NCBI GenBank assembly: GCA_963747595.1
Contig: CAVVFO010000001.1
Location: 124,001-188,000 of the forward strand
DNA from: Oleiagrimonas sp963747595
GTDB lineage: Bacteria > Pseudomonadota > Gammaproteobacteria > Xanthomonadales > Rhodanobacteraceae
Length of the DNA: 64,000 bases
Direction: 5' to 3'
Under the pieces are notes generated by a model. It saw nothing but the letters and a program-made list of their open reading frames with translations. It ran no database searches and was not told where the DNA came from. A program made the translations under genes and the position numbers. Shown one piece after another: positions 19,075 to 27,458 of the stretch; positions within the stretch are counted from its first letter, which is position 1; the number at the start of each line of letters is the position of its first letter.

Positions 19075-19145
19075 CGGCGCATTGTAGTGCCGCGGTCGGG
19101 ATGAGCGTAGCTGTGCAGTCGCTGCATGCGCAGGATCGGCCGTGC

Positions 19146-19280
19146 AGGGCGGCTCAAGGAACGCGAGTGACGGAGCCACCTGCTTGTGGGAAAGGCAGGG
19201 TTGTTTCAGGCAAGCTTGCGGGAAACCAGGATGGTGGCCGGCAAGCAGGCGCTCCGTCGCGTTGCTCCTTGATCCGCCGT
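19146..19280. repeat. Palindromic repeat copy B (long form)
   Basis: Full palindrome: left outer arm CAGGGCGGCTCAAGGAACGC, inner GACGGAGCCACCTGCTTG, central spacer about 50 bases, right inner GGCAAGCAGGCGCTCCGTCG, right outer TTGCTCCTTGATCCGCCGTA. It lies between the start of rlmI and the end of the next minus-strand gene. Confidence 0.85.
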
Positions 19281-19299
19281 ACAAATGCCGTTCCCGGGC

Positions 19300-19743
19300 C
19301 TACGTTCGCCGCATGCGCAGGATGAGCCACGCGACCAGCGCCAGCACGTTCACGCCGAGATACCACGTGTGCGGCCCGGCGACGGCCAGCCGCCAGTGCC
19401 ATTCCGCCACATGCACACCGATGTTGATTCCCGGATGCGAATGCAGGACGGCCACCAGCGGCACGGCAGCGCCGATGTGCAGCGCGTAGCTGAACCATGG
19501 CGTGGCAACGATGGGCAGCTGCAGAAGCTGCACCAGACGCGACAGGCGCACCCCCGCCTCACGGTTCTCCAGCAGCAGGACACCGGCGATGATGGCCAGG
19601 ATGAAGACGATGGCGCCCAGCAGGGCGATGAAGGCGGCCATGCTTATGCGGCCCGGATACAGCCGTTGCAGCATCGCCACCAGCCCGAACAGGCCGCCGC
19701 CGATTTGCAGGATACCGATCAGTCGAAAGAGAAAAGTGCGCAT
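19300..19743 (-). CDS. Four-helix integral membrane protein of unknown function
   Basis: A 147-residue protein with four predicted membrane segments: LFRLIGILQIGGGLFGLVAM, FIALLGAIVFILAIIAGVLL, IVATPWFSYALHIGAAVPLV and WYLGVNVLALVAWLIL. No family is recognised. The ATG at 19743 fits a hydrophobic start (MRTFLFRL); the longer open frame upstream has no membrane or family character. It ends just after repeat copy B. Confidence 0.6.
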   Translation of the reverse strand: MRTFLFRLIGILQIGGGLFGLVAMLQRLYPGRISMAAFIALLGAIVFILAIIAGVLLLENREAGVRLSRLVQLLQLPIVATPWFSYALHIGAAVPLVAVLHSHPGINIGVHVAEWHWRLAVAGPHTWYLGVNVLALVAWLILRMRRT

Positions 19744-19882
19744 GCAGCGAGACGTCCGTGGGATGGGTGGATGGGGCAGTGCAGGTGGGGGCTGGGCACG
19801 GCAATACCGGGAGGGCCCGGGCCGGTATTGGCATCTGTCGGGTTTTGTCGCGCCCGGCACAGGCAGGCGCGTGCTCGCGGAT

Positions 19883-20839
19883 TCACTCGAGGGTCGTGCC
19901 CAATGCGACGAGATCTTCCACATGCTGTTGCCACCAGCGCGGCTCGGCGGCATACGGGAACGCCGCGGGGAAGGCGGGATCCTGCCAACGCTGCGCGATC
20001 CAGCCTGCATGGTGCACCACGCGCATGGCGCGCAGCGCGGGAATCAGCGACAGCTCGGCGGGGTTCAGATCGGCGAACTGCGCGTAGCCCTCGAGCAGTG
20101 CCTGCATGGTGGCTTCGTCGCTGGCCAGCATCCACAGATCCTGCATGGCCGGGCCGCTGCGGGCATCATCCAGATCCACGAAGTGCGGGCCGGCATCGGT
20201 CCACAGGATATTTCCCGGATGGCAGTCACCGTGCAGACGCAGCCGGCGGAGCGGGCCGGCATGGTCGAACCGCGCGTCCACGCCGGCGTCGATCCGCTCG
20301 ATGGCAGTGCGATACTTGTCCTGCAGATAGTCCGGCAGCAGTGTCGACTCCAGCACTGCGGAAGCCGGCGTGACGATGCATACTTGGCGATCCAGCGGTT
20401 CCCGGTGACGAAACGGCGTGCGCGCACCGATGCCGTGCATGCGCGCAATCAGCCGCCCCATCCACTCCAGTTGTGCCGTCGACTCCAGCGACGGAGCGCG
20501 GCCACCGCGCCGCGGATACAGCGCGTAGCGAAAGCGCTCGTGCACCAGCAGGCTGCGGCCCTCGAAGCGCAGCGGCGCAACGATCGGCAGTTCGGCGTCG
20601 GCCAGTTCCTGCGAGAAATCGTGTTCCTCGATGATGGCGGCATCGCTCCAGCGCCCCGGCCGATAGAACTTGGCGATCACGAACGTGCCGTCATCCAGTC
20701 CGACCTGGTACACCCGGTTCTCGTAGCTGTTGAGCGCCAGCAGCCGGCCGTTGTCCAGCAGGCCGCTGGCACCGATTGCACCCAGCACGCAGTCCGGCGA
20801 CAGGCGGGCGTAGGGGGTGGAGTCCCGTGCGTGGCTCAT
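19883..20839 (-). CDS. srkA: SrkA/RdoA-type serine/threonine protein kinase
   Basis: A 319-residue aminoglycoside-phosphotransferase-fold kinase of the stress response kinase A (YihE/RdoA) family. NGRLLALNSYENRVYQVGLD is the glycine-poor ATP loop region and FVIAKFYRPGRW the family signature with the ATP-binding Lys. LRLHGDCHPGNILW is the catalytic loop (Asp and Asn) and FVDLDDARSGP the metal-binding Asp. In E. coli SrkA counters toxin-linked death under stress. Its ATG overlaps the TGA of the preceding thioesterase gene (ATGA), so the two are coupled. Confidence 0.9.
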   Translation of the reverse strand: MSHARDSTPYARLSPDCVLGAIGASGLLDNGRLLALNSYENRVYQVGLDDGTFVIAKFYRPGRWSDAAIIEEHDFSQELADAELPIVAPLRFEGRSLLVHERFRYALYPRRGGRAPSLESTAQLEWMGRLIARMHGIGARTPFRHREPLDRQVCIVTPASAVLESTLLPDYLQDKYRTAIERIDAGVDARFDHAGPLRRLRLHGDCHPGNILWTDAGPHFVDLDDARSGPAMQDLWMLASDEATMQALLEGYAQFADLNPAELSLIPALRAMRVVHHAGWIAQRWQDPAFPAAFPYAAEPRWWQQHVEDLVALGTTLE

Positions 20840-21294
20840 GCCTTCGACTGCACCGCACGCGAGGACACCACCGCCATGGTCAGCCGCGAGATGCACACCA
20901 GCTGTCCCCGCTCGCCTTCGATGCGGATCTCCCAGACCTGCGTGGTGCGGCCCATGTGCAGTGGCCGCGCCGTCCCGGTCACGAGGCCGGAACGGACGCC
21001 GCGCATGTGGTTGGCATTGATGTCCAGGCCCACCGCCACTTCCTTGTCGGGATCCAGCGTCAGGATGGCTGCGGTACTGCCCACGGTTTCGGCCAGCGCC
21101 ACCGAGGCGCCGCCGTGCAGCAGGCCGAATGGCTGATGCGTGCGCGCCTCCACCGGCATGGTGCCGCGCAGGAAGTCCTCGCCGATTTCAGTGAAGACGA
21201 TGCCCAGCGGCTCCATCATGGTGCCGCGGCTCCACGCGTTGATGCGCTCGAGCTCGTTTTCCTGGCTCTCGATGGGGGTGTGCCAGATCGACAT
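20836..21294 (-). CDS. Hotdog-fold thioesterase (PaaI/YdiI type)
   Basis: A 152-residue acyl-CoA thioesterase-like protein. The hotdog signature is HQPFGLLHGGASVALAETVG with the conserved His-Gly-Gly, followed by VGLDINANHMRGVRSG. YdiI/PaaI-type members hydrolyse aromatic or acyl CoA esters (for example 1,4-dihydroxy-2-naphthoyl-CoA); which one applies here is not shown. Translationally coupled to srkA by a 4-base overlap, and divergent from the ferredoxin-reductase-like gene. Confidence 0.88.
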   Translation of the reverse strand: MSIWHTPIESQENELERINAWSRGTMMEPLGIVFTEIGEDFLRGTMPVEARTHQPFGLLHGGASVALAETVGSTAAILTLDPDKEVAVGLDINANHMRGVRSGLVTGTARPLHMGRTTQVWEIRIEGERGQLVCISRLTMAVVSSRAVQSKA

Positions 21295-21381
21295 ATCTGT
21301 GTTTCATCCTGGATGACCGACATGCATTGTCCGCTGACGGCACTACGGCGACAATGGAGATCGCTTTCGATTGCATTTGCC

Positions 21382-22440
21382 GTGTCTTTTACCGTCACCC
21401 TCAAGGCCAGCGGCCGCCAGTTCGATGTTGCCGACGGCGAGACCGTCCTGGCGGCTGCACAGCGCGCCGGATTGGCATTGCCCTATTCGTGCCGTGCCGG
21501 CGTCTGCGGCAGCTGCAAGGCGCTGCTGCTGGAAGGCGACTGCCACTACCCGCACCAGCCGCCCACGGCGCTGAACGCGGCCGAGCGCGCGCAGCATGCG
21601 GTGTTGCTGTGTCAGGCGGTGCCGCGCAGCGATCTCAGGATCGAGGTGCGTGAAGTGGCCTCGGTGGAGGACATGCCCAAGCGCCGTCATCGCCTGCGCG
21701 TGGCGCAGAAGGATCTGGCAGCCTCGGACGTGGTGCGTCTGCGTCTGACCCCCGAGACGCATGAGCGGCTGCGCTGGCTGCCGGGTCAATACCTGGAAGT
21801 GATCCTGGACGACGGCAAGCGGCGCGCATTTTCCATCGCCAATGCGCCGCACCAGGGCAATTACATCGAACTGCACGTGCGCCACGTGTCGGGTGGCGGC
21901 TTCACCTCGTGGGTGTTCGACACGCTGGCCGAGGGCGATGTGCTGGAGGTGGACGGGCCCATGGGCACATTCGTGCCGCGCGAGGATTCCGAACGTCCCG
22001 CCATCCTGATGGCCGGCGGCACCGGCTTCGCGCCGGTCAAAGCCATCGTCGAGCATTTCCTGCATCTGGGCACGCGGCGCGCGCTGCATGTGTACTGGGG
22101 CGCGCGCTCGGCCGAGGATCTGTACCTGCGCGACCTGCCTGAAGCCTGGGCGCGCCAGGTGCCGTCGCTGACCTTTCAGGCGGTGGTCTCCGATCCCGAG
22201 CAGGCGGCGATCGCGGGCGTGCCGGCCGGGCTGGTGCATGAGGCGGTGCTGCACGATCACCCGGACCTCAGCGGTCATGATGTCTACATGTGCGGACCGC
22301 CGGCGATGATCGACGCCGGCCGCCGCCTGTTCGTGGAGGCCGACCTGCCCGAGGAGCGGCTGTATTACGACTCGTTCGACTACGCGCCGGAAGTGCTGGC
22401 CGACATTCTGGCCAGCCGCGCCGGCATCCACGGATTGTAG
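21382..22440 (+). CDS. CDP-6-deoxy-L-threo-glycero-4-hexulose-3-dehydrase reductase-like enzyme (2Fe-2S/FAD)
   Basis: A 352-residue class IA-type oxidoreductase. An N-terminal plant-type 2Fe-2S domain (CRAGVCGSC with a fourth Cys in VLLCQAV) is followed by an FAD-binding barrel (RRAFSIANAPHQGNYIELHV, the RxYS-like motif being RAFS) and an NAD(P) domain (ILMAGGTGFAPVKAIVEHFL; VYMCGPPAMIDAGRRLF). Xanthomonads carry such proteins annotated as CDP-6-deoxy-delta-3,4-glucoseen reductase or Fre-like; the true substrate is unknown. The GTG at 21382 gives the family N-terminus (SFTVTLKASGRQF); ATGs at 21313 and 21322 are alternatives. Confidence 0.82.
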   Translation: MSFTVTLKASGRQFDVADGETVLAAAQRAGLALPYSCRAGVCGSCKALLLEGDCHYPHQPPTALNAAERAQHAVLLCQAVPRSDLRIEVREVASVEDMPKRRHRLRVAQKDLAASDVVRLRLTPETHERLRWLPGQYLEVILDDGKRRAFSIANAPHQGNYIELHVRHVSGGGFTSWVFDTLAEGDVLEVDGPMGTFVPREDSERPAILMAGGTGFAPVKAIVEHFLHLGTRRALHVYWGARSAEDLYLRDLPEAWARQVPSLTFQAVVSDPEQAAIAGVPAGLVHEAVLHDHPDLSGHDVYMCGPPAMIDAGRRLFVEADLPEERLYYDSFDYAPEVLADILASRAGIHGL

Positions 22441-22458
22441 AACTGCAGCCTGCAGCCG

Positions 22459-22516
22459 TAGGGCGGCTCAAGGAGCGTCAGCGACGGAGCCGTCGCGTTG
22501 CTCCTTGAGCCGCCCT
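22459..22516. repeat. Palindromic repeat copy C (short form)
   Basis: A compact perfect hairpin: TAGGGCGGCTCAAGGAGCG pairs with GCTCCTTGAGCCGCCCT, with GCGACGGAGCCGTCGCG between. The inner half (CGACGGAGCCGTCG) is itself palindromic. It lies between convergent genes. Confidence 0.9.
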
Positions 22517-22540
22517 GCGCGGCGCAAACGCGTCCCGGTG

Positions 22541-22984
22541 TCACTTGCTGCCTTTGGCCGTCGGCAGGTCGGCCTGGCGCCATGCGGCCATGCCGTTGTT
22601 CAGCACGTGCACGCGCTGGAAACCGGCCTTGACCAGCCGCTGCGCCGCCTTGTGCGATGTCTGGCCGGTCTTGCACACCAGCACCACCGGCATCTCGCGG
22701 ACCTTGGCCAGCTCCTTGTTCTCGGGATCGAACTGGCTCATCGGCACATGCCGTGCGCCGGGAATGTGCGCCTTCTGGAAATCGTTGATGCTGGACAGAT
22801 CCACCACCAACGCATTCTCGCGATTGATCAGCTGGGTCAGCATGGCCGGTGTCAGCGTCTTGTACTTGCGCATCAGGCGCATGCACTCGGTGACGATGAG
22901 CGCCAGCAGGATCAGCACGAACAACAGGCTCAGCGCCAGGTGGCCGTGAATGAAATGGGGAAGCTTGTCGAATATCTCGTTCAT
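22541..22984 (-). CDS. Membrane-anchored rhodanese-like protein (YibN type)
   Basis: A 147-residue protein with one N-terminal membrane helix (LALSLLFVLILLALIVTECM) and a single rhodanese domain (ENALVVDLSSINDFQKAHIPG; MPVVLVCKTGQTSHKAAQRL with the catalytic Cys). It probably handles sulfane sulfur or acts as a redox module on the inner membrane. The ATG at 22984 fits MNEIFDKLPHF; ATGs a few codons upstream are possible. The secB-gpsA genes often found near yibN are absent. Confidence 0.85.
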   Translation of the reverse strand: MNEIFDKLPHFIHGHLALSLLFVLILLALIVTECMRLMRKYKTLTPAMLTQLINRENALVVDLSSINDFQKAHIPGARHVPMSQFDPENKELAKVREMPVVLVCKTGQTSHKAAQRLVKAGFQRVHVLNNGMAAWRQADLPTAKGSK

Positions 22985-23087
22985 GGGGGACATCATCCGC
23001 AAAAAGTCGGGCTTTGCGCAGGCAAAGGGGACCGATTATCCGGGACAGCGTCGCTCGCGGCAATGCACCGGCCCGGGGACGCGGACG

Positions 23088-23504
23088 TCAGCGTCGCCGG
23101 GTAATGTCCGGCAGGCCCGATTCCAGCCACCAGCGGTTCTTGTCGGCGTCGTAACGCCACAGCTGGTGGTCGATGATGCCGCGCTCGGTTTCGGTGTTGC
23201 GGTTGATGAGGTGGATCTGCACGGTCTGGCGCACCTCGGTCTTGCTGACAGCCACCGGACCGGCGTCGTCGTTGTAGTCGCTGATGCGGACTTGCGCGTA
23301 GCGGTCGCGTTGCAGCTGGCTCAGTGGATGGGACTTGCGCCAGGCGGGATCGACGAAGGCTTCGGCCCGGGCGAAGCTGCCCCAGCGCAGCGCCCCGTGG
23401 TAGGCACTCAATGTGCGCGTCAGCGCATCGCTGCGCCGTTGTGTGGCGCAGCCGGTCGTCAGCATGATCAGTCCAAGGACCACGAACGCAGTGCATCGAC
23501 GCAT
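23088..23504 (-). CDS. Lipoprotein of unknown function
   Basis: A 138-residue lipoprotein. The signal peptide MRRCTAFVVLGLIMLTTGC ends in the lipobox LTTGC with Cys19 as the acylation site. The mature part (ALTRTLSAYHGALRWGSFAR, WRYDADKNRWWLESGLPDI) resembles NTF2/SnoaL-like periplasmic proteins in its length and its Trp-rich end, but I cannot name the family. The ATG at 23504 is chosen because the lipobox then lies at the usual distance. Confidence 0.72.
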   Translation of the reverse strand: MRRCTAFVVLGLIMLTTGCATQRRSDALTRTLSAYHGALRWGSFARAEAFVDPAWRKSHPLSQLQRDRYAQVRISDYNDDAGPVAVSKTEVRQTVQIHLINRNTETERGIIDHQLWRYDADKNRWWLESGLPDITRRR

Positions 23505-23556
23505 GCTGTGACTCCATCCCCTGAAGCAGGCTTCCCCACGTTGGCCTGCATTGTCC

Positions 23557-24033
23557 TTACTCACAGCGGCGTTTGGCAACAAAAGCCGCCTGCATCGTGG
23601 CTGCGGGCCGGTCGGGCGTGTCGCCGGGGATGTGGCAGCTCACTGCGATGCGGGCCTTGCCGCGACGCCGCAGTGTGTTCACGAACCTGGGCCAACTGCT
23701 GTCGGGGGCCAGCCTTGCCTGCGCACTGAACCCGGACCACACCGGCGCCAGATAACGCGCGTCGGACTGGGCGACGAACACATCGCAATCCATCGATTCG
23801 GCATGCAGGCGCATGACCAGAAATGCCCAGCCTGCCAGCGTCATCAGGCTGGACAGGCTGCCTCCGAAGGCACAGCCCTTGTCATTGACGTTGGGAGTCA
23901 GGGGCGCCCCCAGCGTCAAGCTATCCTGGTCATGGCCGAGCAGATGCAGGTCCATGGCATCCGCCAGCGGCATCGAGTCGCGGATGAATGTATCCAGCGC
24001 TGCGGTAAAGTCGGAGATGGAATTGGCGTTCAT
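23557..24033 (-). CDS. YiiD C-terminal-type hotdog thioesterase
   Basis: A 158-residue protein resembling the C-terminal putative thioesterase domain of YiiD: MDLHLLGHDQDSLTLGAPL, NVNDKGCAFGGSLSSLMTLA with the conserved Asn and the Gly-Gly turn, then RYLAPVWSG. Members are presumed acyl-CoA or acyl-ACP thioesterases. The start is divergent from hemD. It is a single-domain protein without the acetyltransferase half of E. coli YiiD. Confidence 0.82.
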   Translation of the reverse strand: MNANSISDFTAALDTFIRDSMPLADAMDLHLLGHDQDSLTLGAPLTPNVNDKGCAFGGSLSSLMTLAGWAFLVMRLHAESMDCDVFVAQSDARYLAPVWSGFSAQARLAPDSSWPRFVNTLRRRGKARIAVSCHIPGDTPDRPAATMQAAFVAKRRCE

Positions 24034-24158
24034 GTGAGTCGAAGTCTGGCGGTTGCGGCTTGCGCGGACAAGTCATGGGCGTTGTAAGGTTGCTGCCGAT
24101 CATCACAGCGCGCCTCGCAGGCATGCACGATGCGCGCAACTTTGCTGGACTCCTTCTC

Positions 24159-24920
24159 ATGCGCACAGCCCGGCAGCACAGCTTGCAAGATCACCGCGTG
24201 GTGATCACGCGGCCCACAGCCACGGCCAGTGCACTGGCAGCCCGGGTGCGACGGCTGGGCGGCACGCCGATGCGTGTGCCGGGAATGGCAGTGTTGCCGA
24301 TGGCCGATGATGCCAGCGTGATCAAGGCGCTGCGGGCTGCGCTGGCGGACGAGGTGGTGATCTTCACCAGTCCGGCCGCCGTGCACTTCGCCGCACGATT
24401 GCTGGACCTGCACACCGCCGCCCACGTCATGAGCCCCGGCCATGCCACCGCGCAGGCCCTCCGGCGCGCCGGGGTCGGCCACATCGATGTGCCCGCACGT
24501 CATGACAGCGAGGGCATGCTGCAGCATCCACTGCTGCGGGACCCGCGCGGTCGCGGCATCGCGTTGATCGGTGCCGCCGACGGCCGCGAACTGCTGGGCG
24601 ACACGCTGCGTGAACGGGGCGCATGCGTGCGCCAGGTGCACGTCTACCGCCGCGCCCCGCCGCGTATCACGCGACGTCATGTGGCGGCGATCCGGACACT
24701 GGAACCCCCGTTCCATGTGTTGTTGTCCAGCGTGCGGACTGTGGCCTTCCTGCAGCAGGCATTGCCCGCGGATACGTGGGCGCAGCTGTGTCAGGGCATT
24801 GCAGTCTGCAGCAGCGAGCGGGTGGCCGATGCCGCGTCCCGGGCCGGATTCAGGCGACGGCGGGTTGCGGCGTCGGCACACGGCAGGGACCTCGTTCAGG
24901 CGGTTGTTGCTGCCGGTTGA
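24159..24920 (+). CDS. hemD: Uroporphyrinogen-III synthase
   Basis: A 253-residue HemD, which cyclises hydroxymethylbilane to uroporphyrinogen III in heme and siroheme synthesis. Sequence in this family is poorly conserved. Supporting segments are HRVVITRPTATASALAARVR at the start, VVIFTSPAAVHFAARLLDL, LLSSVRTVAFLQQAL and AVCSSERVADAASRAGF. Its position just before hemX and hemY supports the call. The ATG at 24159 is chosen because the family begins a few residues before VITRP; ATGs at 24060 and 24123 are alternatives. hemC, usually upstream, is not here. Confidence 0.82.
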   Translation: MRTARQHSLQDHRVVITRPTATASALAARVRRLGGTPMRVPGMAVLPMADDASVIKALRAALADEVVIFTSPAAVHFAARLLDLHTAAHVMSPGHATAQALRRAGVGHIDVPARHDSEGMLQHPLLRDPRGRGIALIGAADGRELLGDTLRERGACVRQVHVYRRAPPRITRRHVAAIRTLEPPFHVLLSSVRTVAFLQQALPADTWAQLCQGIAVCSSERVADAASRAGFRRRRVAASAHGRDLVQAVVAAG

Positions 24921-24963
24921 TACCCTCGCCACACCGCTGCGCAATTCGAGCTAGCATGCACGC

Positions 24964-26130
24964 ATGAGCGATAAAAAGGATTCACCATCGGCTCCGGCCG
25001 CGGCGCCACCGCCGGGAAAGGCCGCGCCGGAAAAGAAGGCCACAGTCACGCCGCCAGCCCCGCCCGCTCCACCACCGCGCCCGTCCGGCAAGCCGCCGGC
25101 GCCACCGCCGGGGCGGCGGGGTGCCACGGCCGTCCTGGCGCTGCTTCTGGCGTTGCTGGCATTGATTGCCGTGGCCATCGCCGGGTGGCAGATCTGGCGC
25201 ATGCAGCGCACGCGTCACGCCAGTGCCCATGAGGTCCGCGCGCTTTCGCAGCGGGTCACCGGCATGCAGCGCACGCTGCAGAATGGCGTGCGGCAGCGCC
25301 AGGCGCTGAGTGACGCGCTGGACAAGGTCAACGGTGCCAATCAGGACCTGCGCCAGCAGGTCGCCGGCCTGTCGCAGCGTGCCGACCATCTGGAGGGTGC
25401 CGTGGCCAGCCTGTCGCGGCGCGCCGTGTCCGGCCACGAACAACTCTTGCTCAACCAGACCGAGCTGCTGCTGCGCATGGGCGAGGCGCGCTACCGGCTG
25501 TTTCACGAGGCGCGGGGCGCGGCACAGGCCTACGCGCAGGCGGAAAAAACCCTGGAGGGGCTGGATGATCCCTCCTATGGCGGTGTACGGCAGAGCATCG
25601 ACAACGAGCGCCAGGCACTGCTGGCTGCCCAGCCGCAGCAGCGCGACGCGCAGCTGGCCCAGCTCGGTACGTGGCGGACGCAGGCGATACACTGGCCGTT
25701 GCAATCGCAGCACGCGGCCAAGACATCGCATGCAACGGGCTTCTGGGCCCGCGTCTGGCACGCGGTGTCCAGGGTGGTGCGTGTGCATCATGATCGTGGC
25801 GCGCCATTCGCGGCCGCCGATGCGCATCTGGCGCGCGAGTTGACCGCGCTGGATCTGGCGCAGGCGCAGGCCGCGCTGCTGGCCGATGATCAGAGCGCTT
25901 TCCGCCAGGCATTGAAGCGCGCCGATACGGCGCTGGGGCGCAATTTCGATACCCGGGATGCGGCCGTGCAGGCGGCGCGGGCCCGGCTGGCCAAGTGGAT
26001 CAAGAGCAAACCGTCCGCCGCGCCCGAACTCGGCGCCGCGCTGCAGAAACTGTCCAACCTACGCAGCGTCAATGGCACCGATGACAGTGGCCCGGCCACG
26101 TCATCGTCCACCGGTGGCGGTTCGCCATGA
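24964..26130 (+). CDS. hemX: HemX-family membrane protein (uroporphyrinogen-III C-methyltransferase-like)
   Basis: A 388-residue inner membrane protein. A Pro/Ala/Lys-rich cytoplasmic tail (residues 1-53) leads to one membrane helix (AVLALLLALLALIAVAIAGW), then a periplasmic coiled coil (residues 85-155) and the HemX domain (LLLNQTELLLRMGEARYRL; DARQS-like segments). HemX proteins are annotated as uroporphyrinogen-III methyltransferases, but this one lacks the CobA/CysG domain, so a scaffold role is more likely. Its TGA overlaps the hemY ATG (ATGA). Confidence 0.88.
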   Translation: MSDKKDSPSAPAAAPPPGKAAPEKKATVTPPAPPAPPPRPSGKPPAPPPGRRGATAVLALLLALLALIAVAIAGWQIWRMQRTRHASAHEVRALSQRVTGMQRTLQNGVRQRQALSDALDKVNGANQDLRQQVAGLSQRADHLEGAVASLSRRAVSGHEQLLLNQTELLLRMGEARYRLFHEARGAAQAYAQAEKTLEGLDDPSYGGVRQSIDNERQALLAAQPQQRDAQLAQLGTWRTQAIHWPLQSQHAAKTSHATGFWARVWHAVSRVVRVHHDRGAPFAAADAHLARELTALDLAQAQAALLADDQSAFRQALKRADTALGRNFDTRDAAVQAARARLAKWIKSKPSAAPELGAALQKLSNLRSVNGTDDSGPATSSSTGGGSP

Positions 26131-27404
26131 GGGTGTGGCGCTGGGTGCTTTTGCTGATCGTGGTCGCCGCCCTGGCCGCGGCAGGATGGCACTGGATTGC
26201 CGTGGATCCGGGATACGTGTTGGTGCGTCTGCGGGGCTGGCGTGTGGAAACCACGCTGGTCACCGCGGTGCTGCTGCTGTTGCTGCTGTGGTTTGTCATC
26301 ACGTTGCTGTGGCGTCTGGTGCACTGGCCGTTCGGCGCGGTGACACGGCGCCATCGCCGCACCAGCCGCAAACGGTTTACCGAGGGCATGCTGGCCCTGG
26401 CCGAAGGCCGTCATGCCGAGGCCGAGCGCGCGCTGGGGCGCGCGGCGCGACATGCACCACTGCGTGGACCGGCGCTGCTGGCCACGTCCGAGGCCGCCGC
26501 GCGCCGCGGCGATATGCCCGCTGCACTGCAGGCGCTGGATCGCACCGTGACGGTGGCGCCGCAGGCCGCACGCGTACAGCGTGCCAGTCTCCTGCGGCGT
26601 GATGGGCGCGCAGGCGATGCCGTGACCTTGCTGGCCAGCGAAGCCGATGCCGGCGCACTGTCGCCGGCAGGCTGGCGCGAGCTGGTGCTGGCCGCACTGG
26701 ATTGCCACGATGCCCGCCGCGCCCGTGCCAGCCTGGAACCGTTGCGCAAGAGCGGCGCCATGGATCCGAAGACGTTCGCCACGGTACAGAACCGGGTACT
26801 GGTACTGGCCCTGCAGCAAGCGGTGGATGCCGCGGCGCTGGATGCAATGTGGTCCGAGCTGCCGCGCGCACAACGCAGGGTGCCCGCGGCGGTGGATGCC
26901 TACGCACGGCGCAGCGCGCATTTCGGTCGGTTGATGCCGGCCATGGACGAAGTCGAATCCACGCTGCGTCGGCAGTGGTCCGGCGAGCTGGCCGAAACCT
27001 GGGGGGCGCTGGAAGGCGGCGACGTGGAACCACGCCTGCGGCGTGCCGAAATCTGGCTGGACAAGCATCCGGCTGATGCCGGCCTGCTGATCACCCTGGG
27101 CCGCCTGTGCGCCCGCCTGCAGCTGTGGGGCAAGGCGCGCGAATACCTGACGCGCGCGCTCGCCACCACGCCCGAACCGGCCGCATGGGAGGTGCTGGGC
27201 GATGTCTACGTCGGCCAGGGCAATGCGATGTTGGCGCAGCAGTGCTACCGCAATGCCTTGCGCCTGACGCGGCACGAACCGACCGAACCCCTGCCCGGCG
27301 AGCACGCGGTGGAGCGCGACATGCACCCGGACGTGGAGCAGCGCAGCGAACATGGCGTGCCGCATCTACCCGACGAAAAACAGGATGCGCGAACCGAATC
27401 GTAG
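26127..27404 (+). CDS. hemY: HemY-type TPR protein of heme biosynthesis
   Basis: A 425-residue membrane protein with two N-terminal helices (WVLLLIVVAALAAAGWHWIA; LVTAVLLLLLLWFVITLL) and a periplasmic or cytoplasmic TPR array (residues 80-390, e.g. RGDMPAALQALDRTV; WGKAREYLTRALATTPEPA; GNAMLAQQCYRNALRL). The N-terminal HemY domain includes GYVLVRLRGWRVETT. The gene is coupled to hemX. Its TAG stop at 27402-27404 lies in GTAGGGCG, the left remnant of palindromic repeat copy D, so the repeat provides the stop codon. Confidence 0.9.
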   Translation: MRVWRWVLLLIVVAALAAAGWHWIAVDPGYVLVRLRGWRVETTLVTAVLLLLLLWFVITLLWRLVHWPFGAVTRRHRRTSRKRFTEGMLALAEGRHAEAERALGRAARHAPLRGPALLATSEAAARRGDMPAALQALDRTVTVAPQAARVQRASLLRRDGRAGDAVTLLASEADAGALSPAGWRELVLAALDCHDARRARASLEPLRKSGAMDPKTFATVQNRVLVLALQQAVDAAALDAMWSELPRAQRRVPAAVDAYARRSAHFGRLMPAMDEVESTLRRQWSGELAETWGALEGGDVEPRLRRAEIWLDKHPADAGLLITLGRLCARLQLWGKAREYLTRALATTPEPAAWEVLGDVYVGQGNAMLAQQCYRNALRLTRHEPTEPLPGEHAVERDMHPDVEQRSEHGVPHLPDEKQDARTES

Positions 27405-27408
27405 GGCG
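27401..27408. repeat. Left fragment of palindromic repeat copy D, split by the IS
   Basis: GTAGGGCG is the first eight bases of the repeat; it continues at 28894 as GATCAAGGAGC after the insertion sequence. It includes the hemY stop codon. Confidence 0.85.
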
Positions 27409-27411
27409 TAT

Positions 27412-27423
27412 ATGGACTCCTCC
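27412..27423. repeat. Subterminal inverted repeat of the IS (transposase 3' side)
   Basis: ATGGACTCCTCC, perfect complement of 28875-28886; TAT separates it from the repeat flank. Confidence 0.88.
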
Positions 27424-27458
27424 TCCTACGCAAGCGTAAACGATGGGAAAGTGGCACC

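Noticed and set aside
19075..19284. Extended N-terminus of RlmI through repeat copy B
   Set aside because: Residues before the ATG at 19074 come from the repeat and do not resemble the PUA domain start.
27442..27447. GATGGG at this site as the donor guide
   Set aside because: It lies outside any stem-loop; the second GATGGG at 27507-27512 sits inside the closed donor loop opposite the other guide and fits better.
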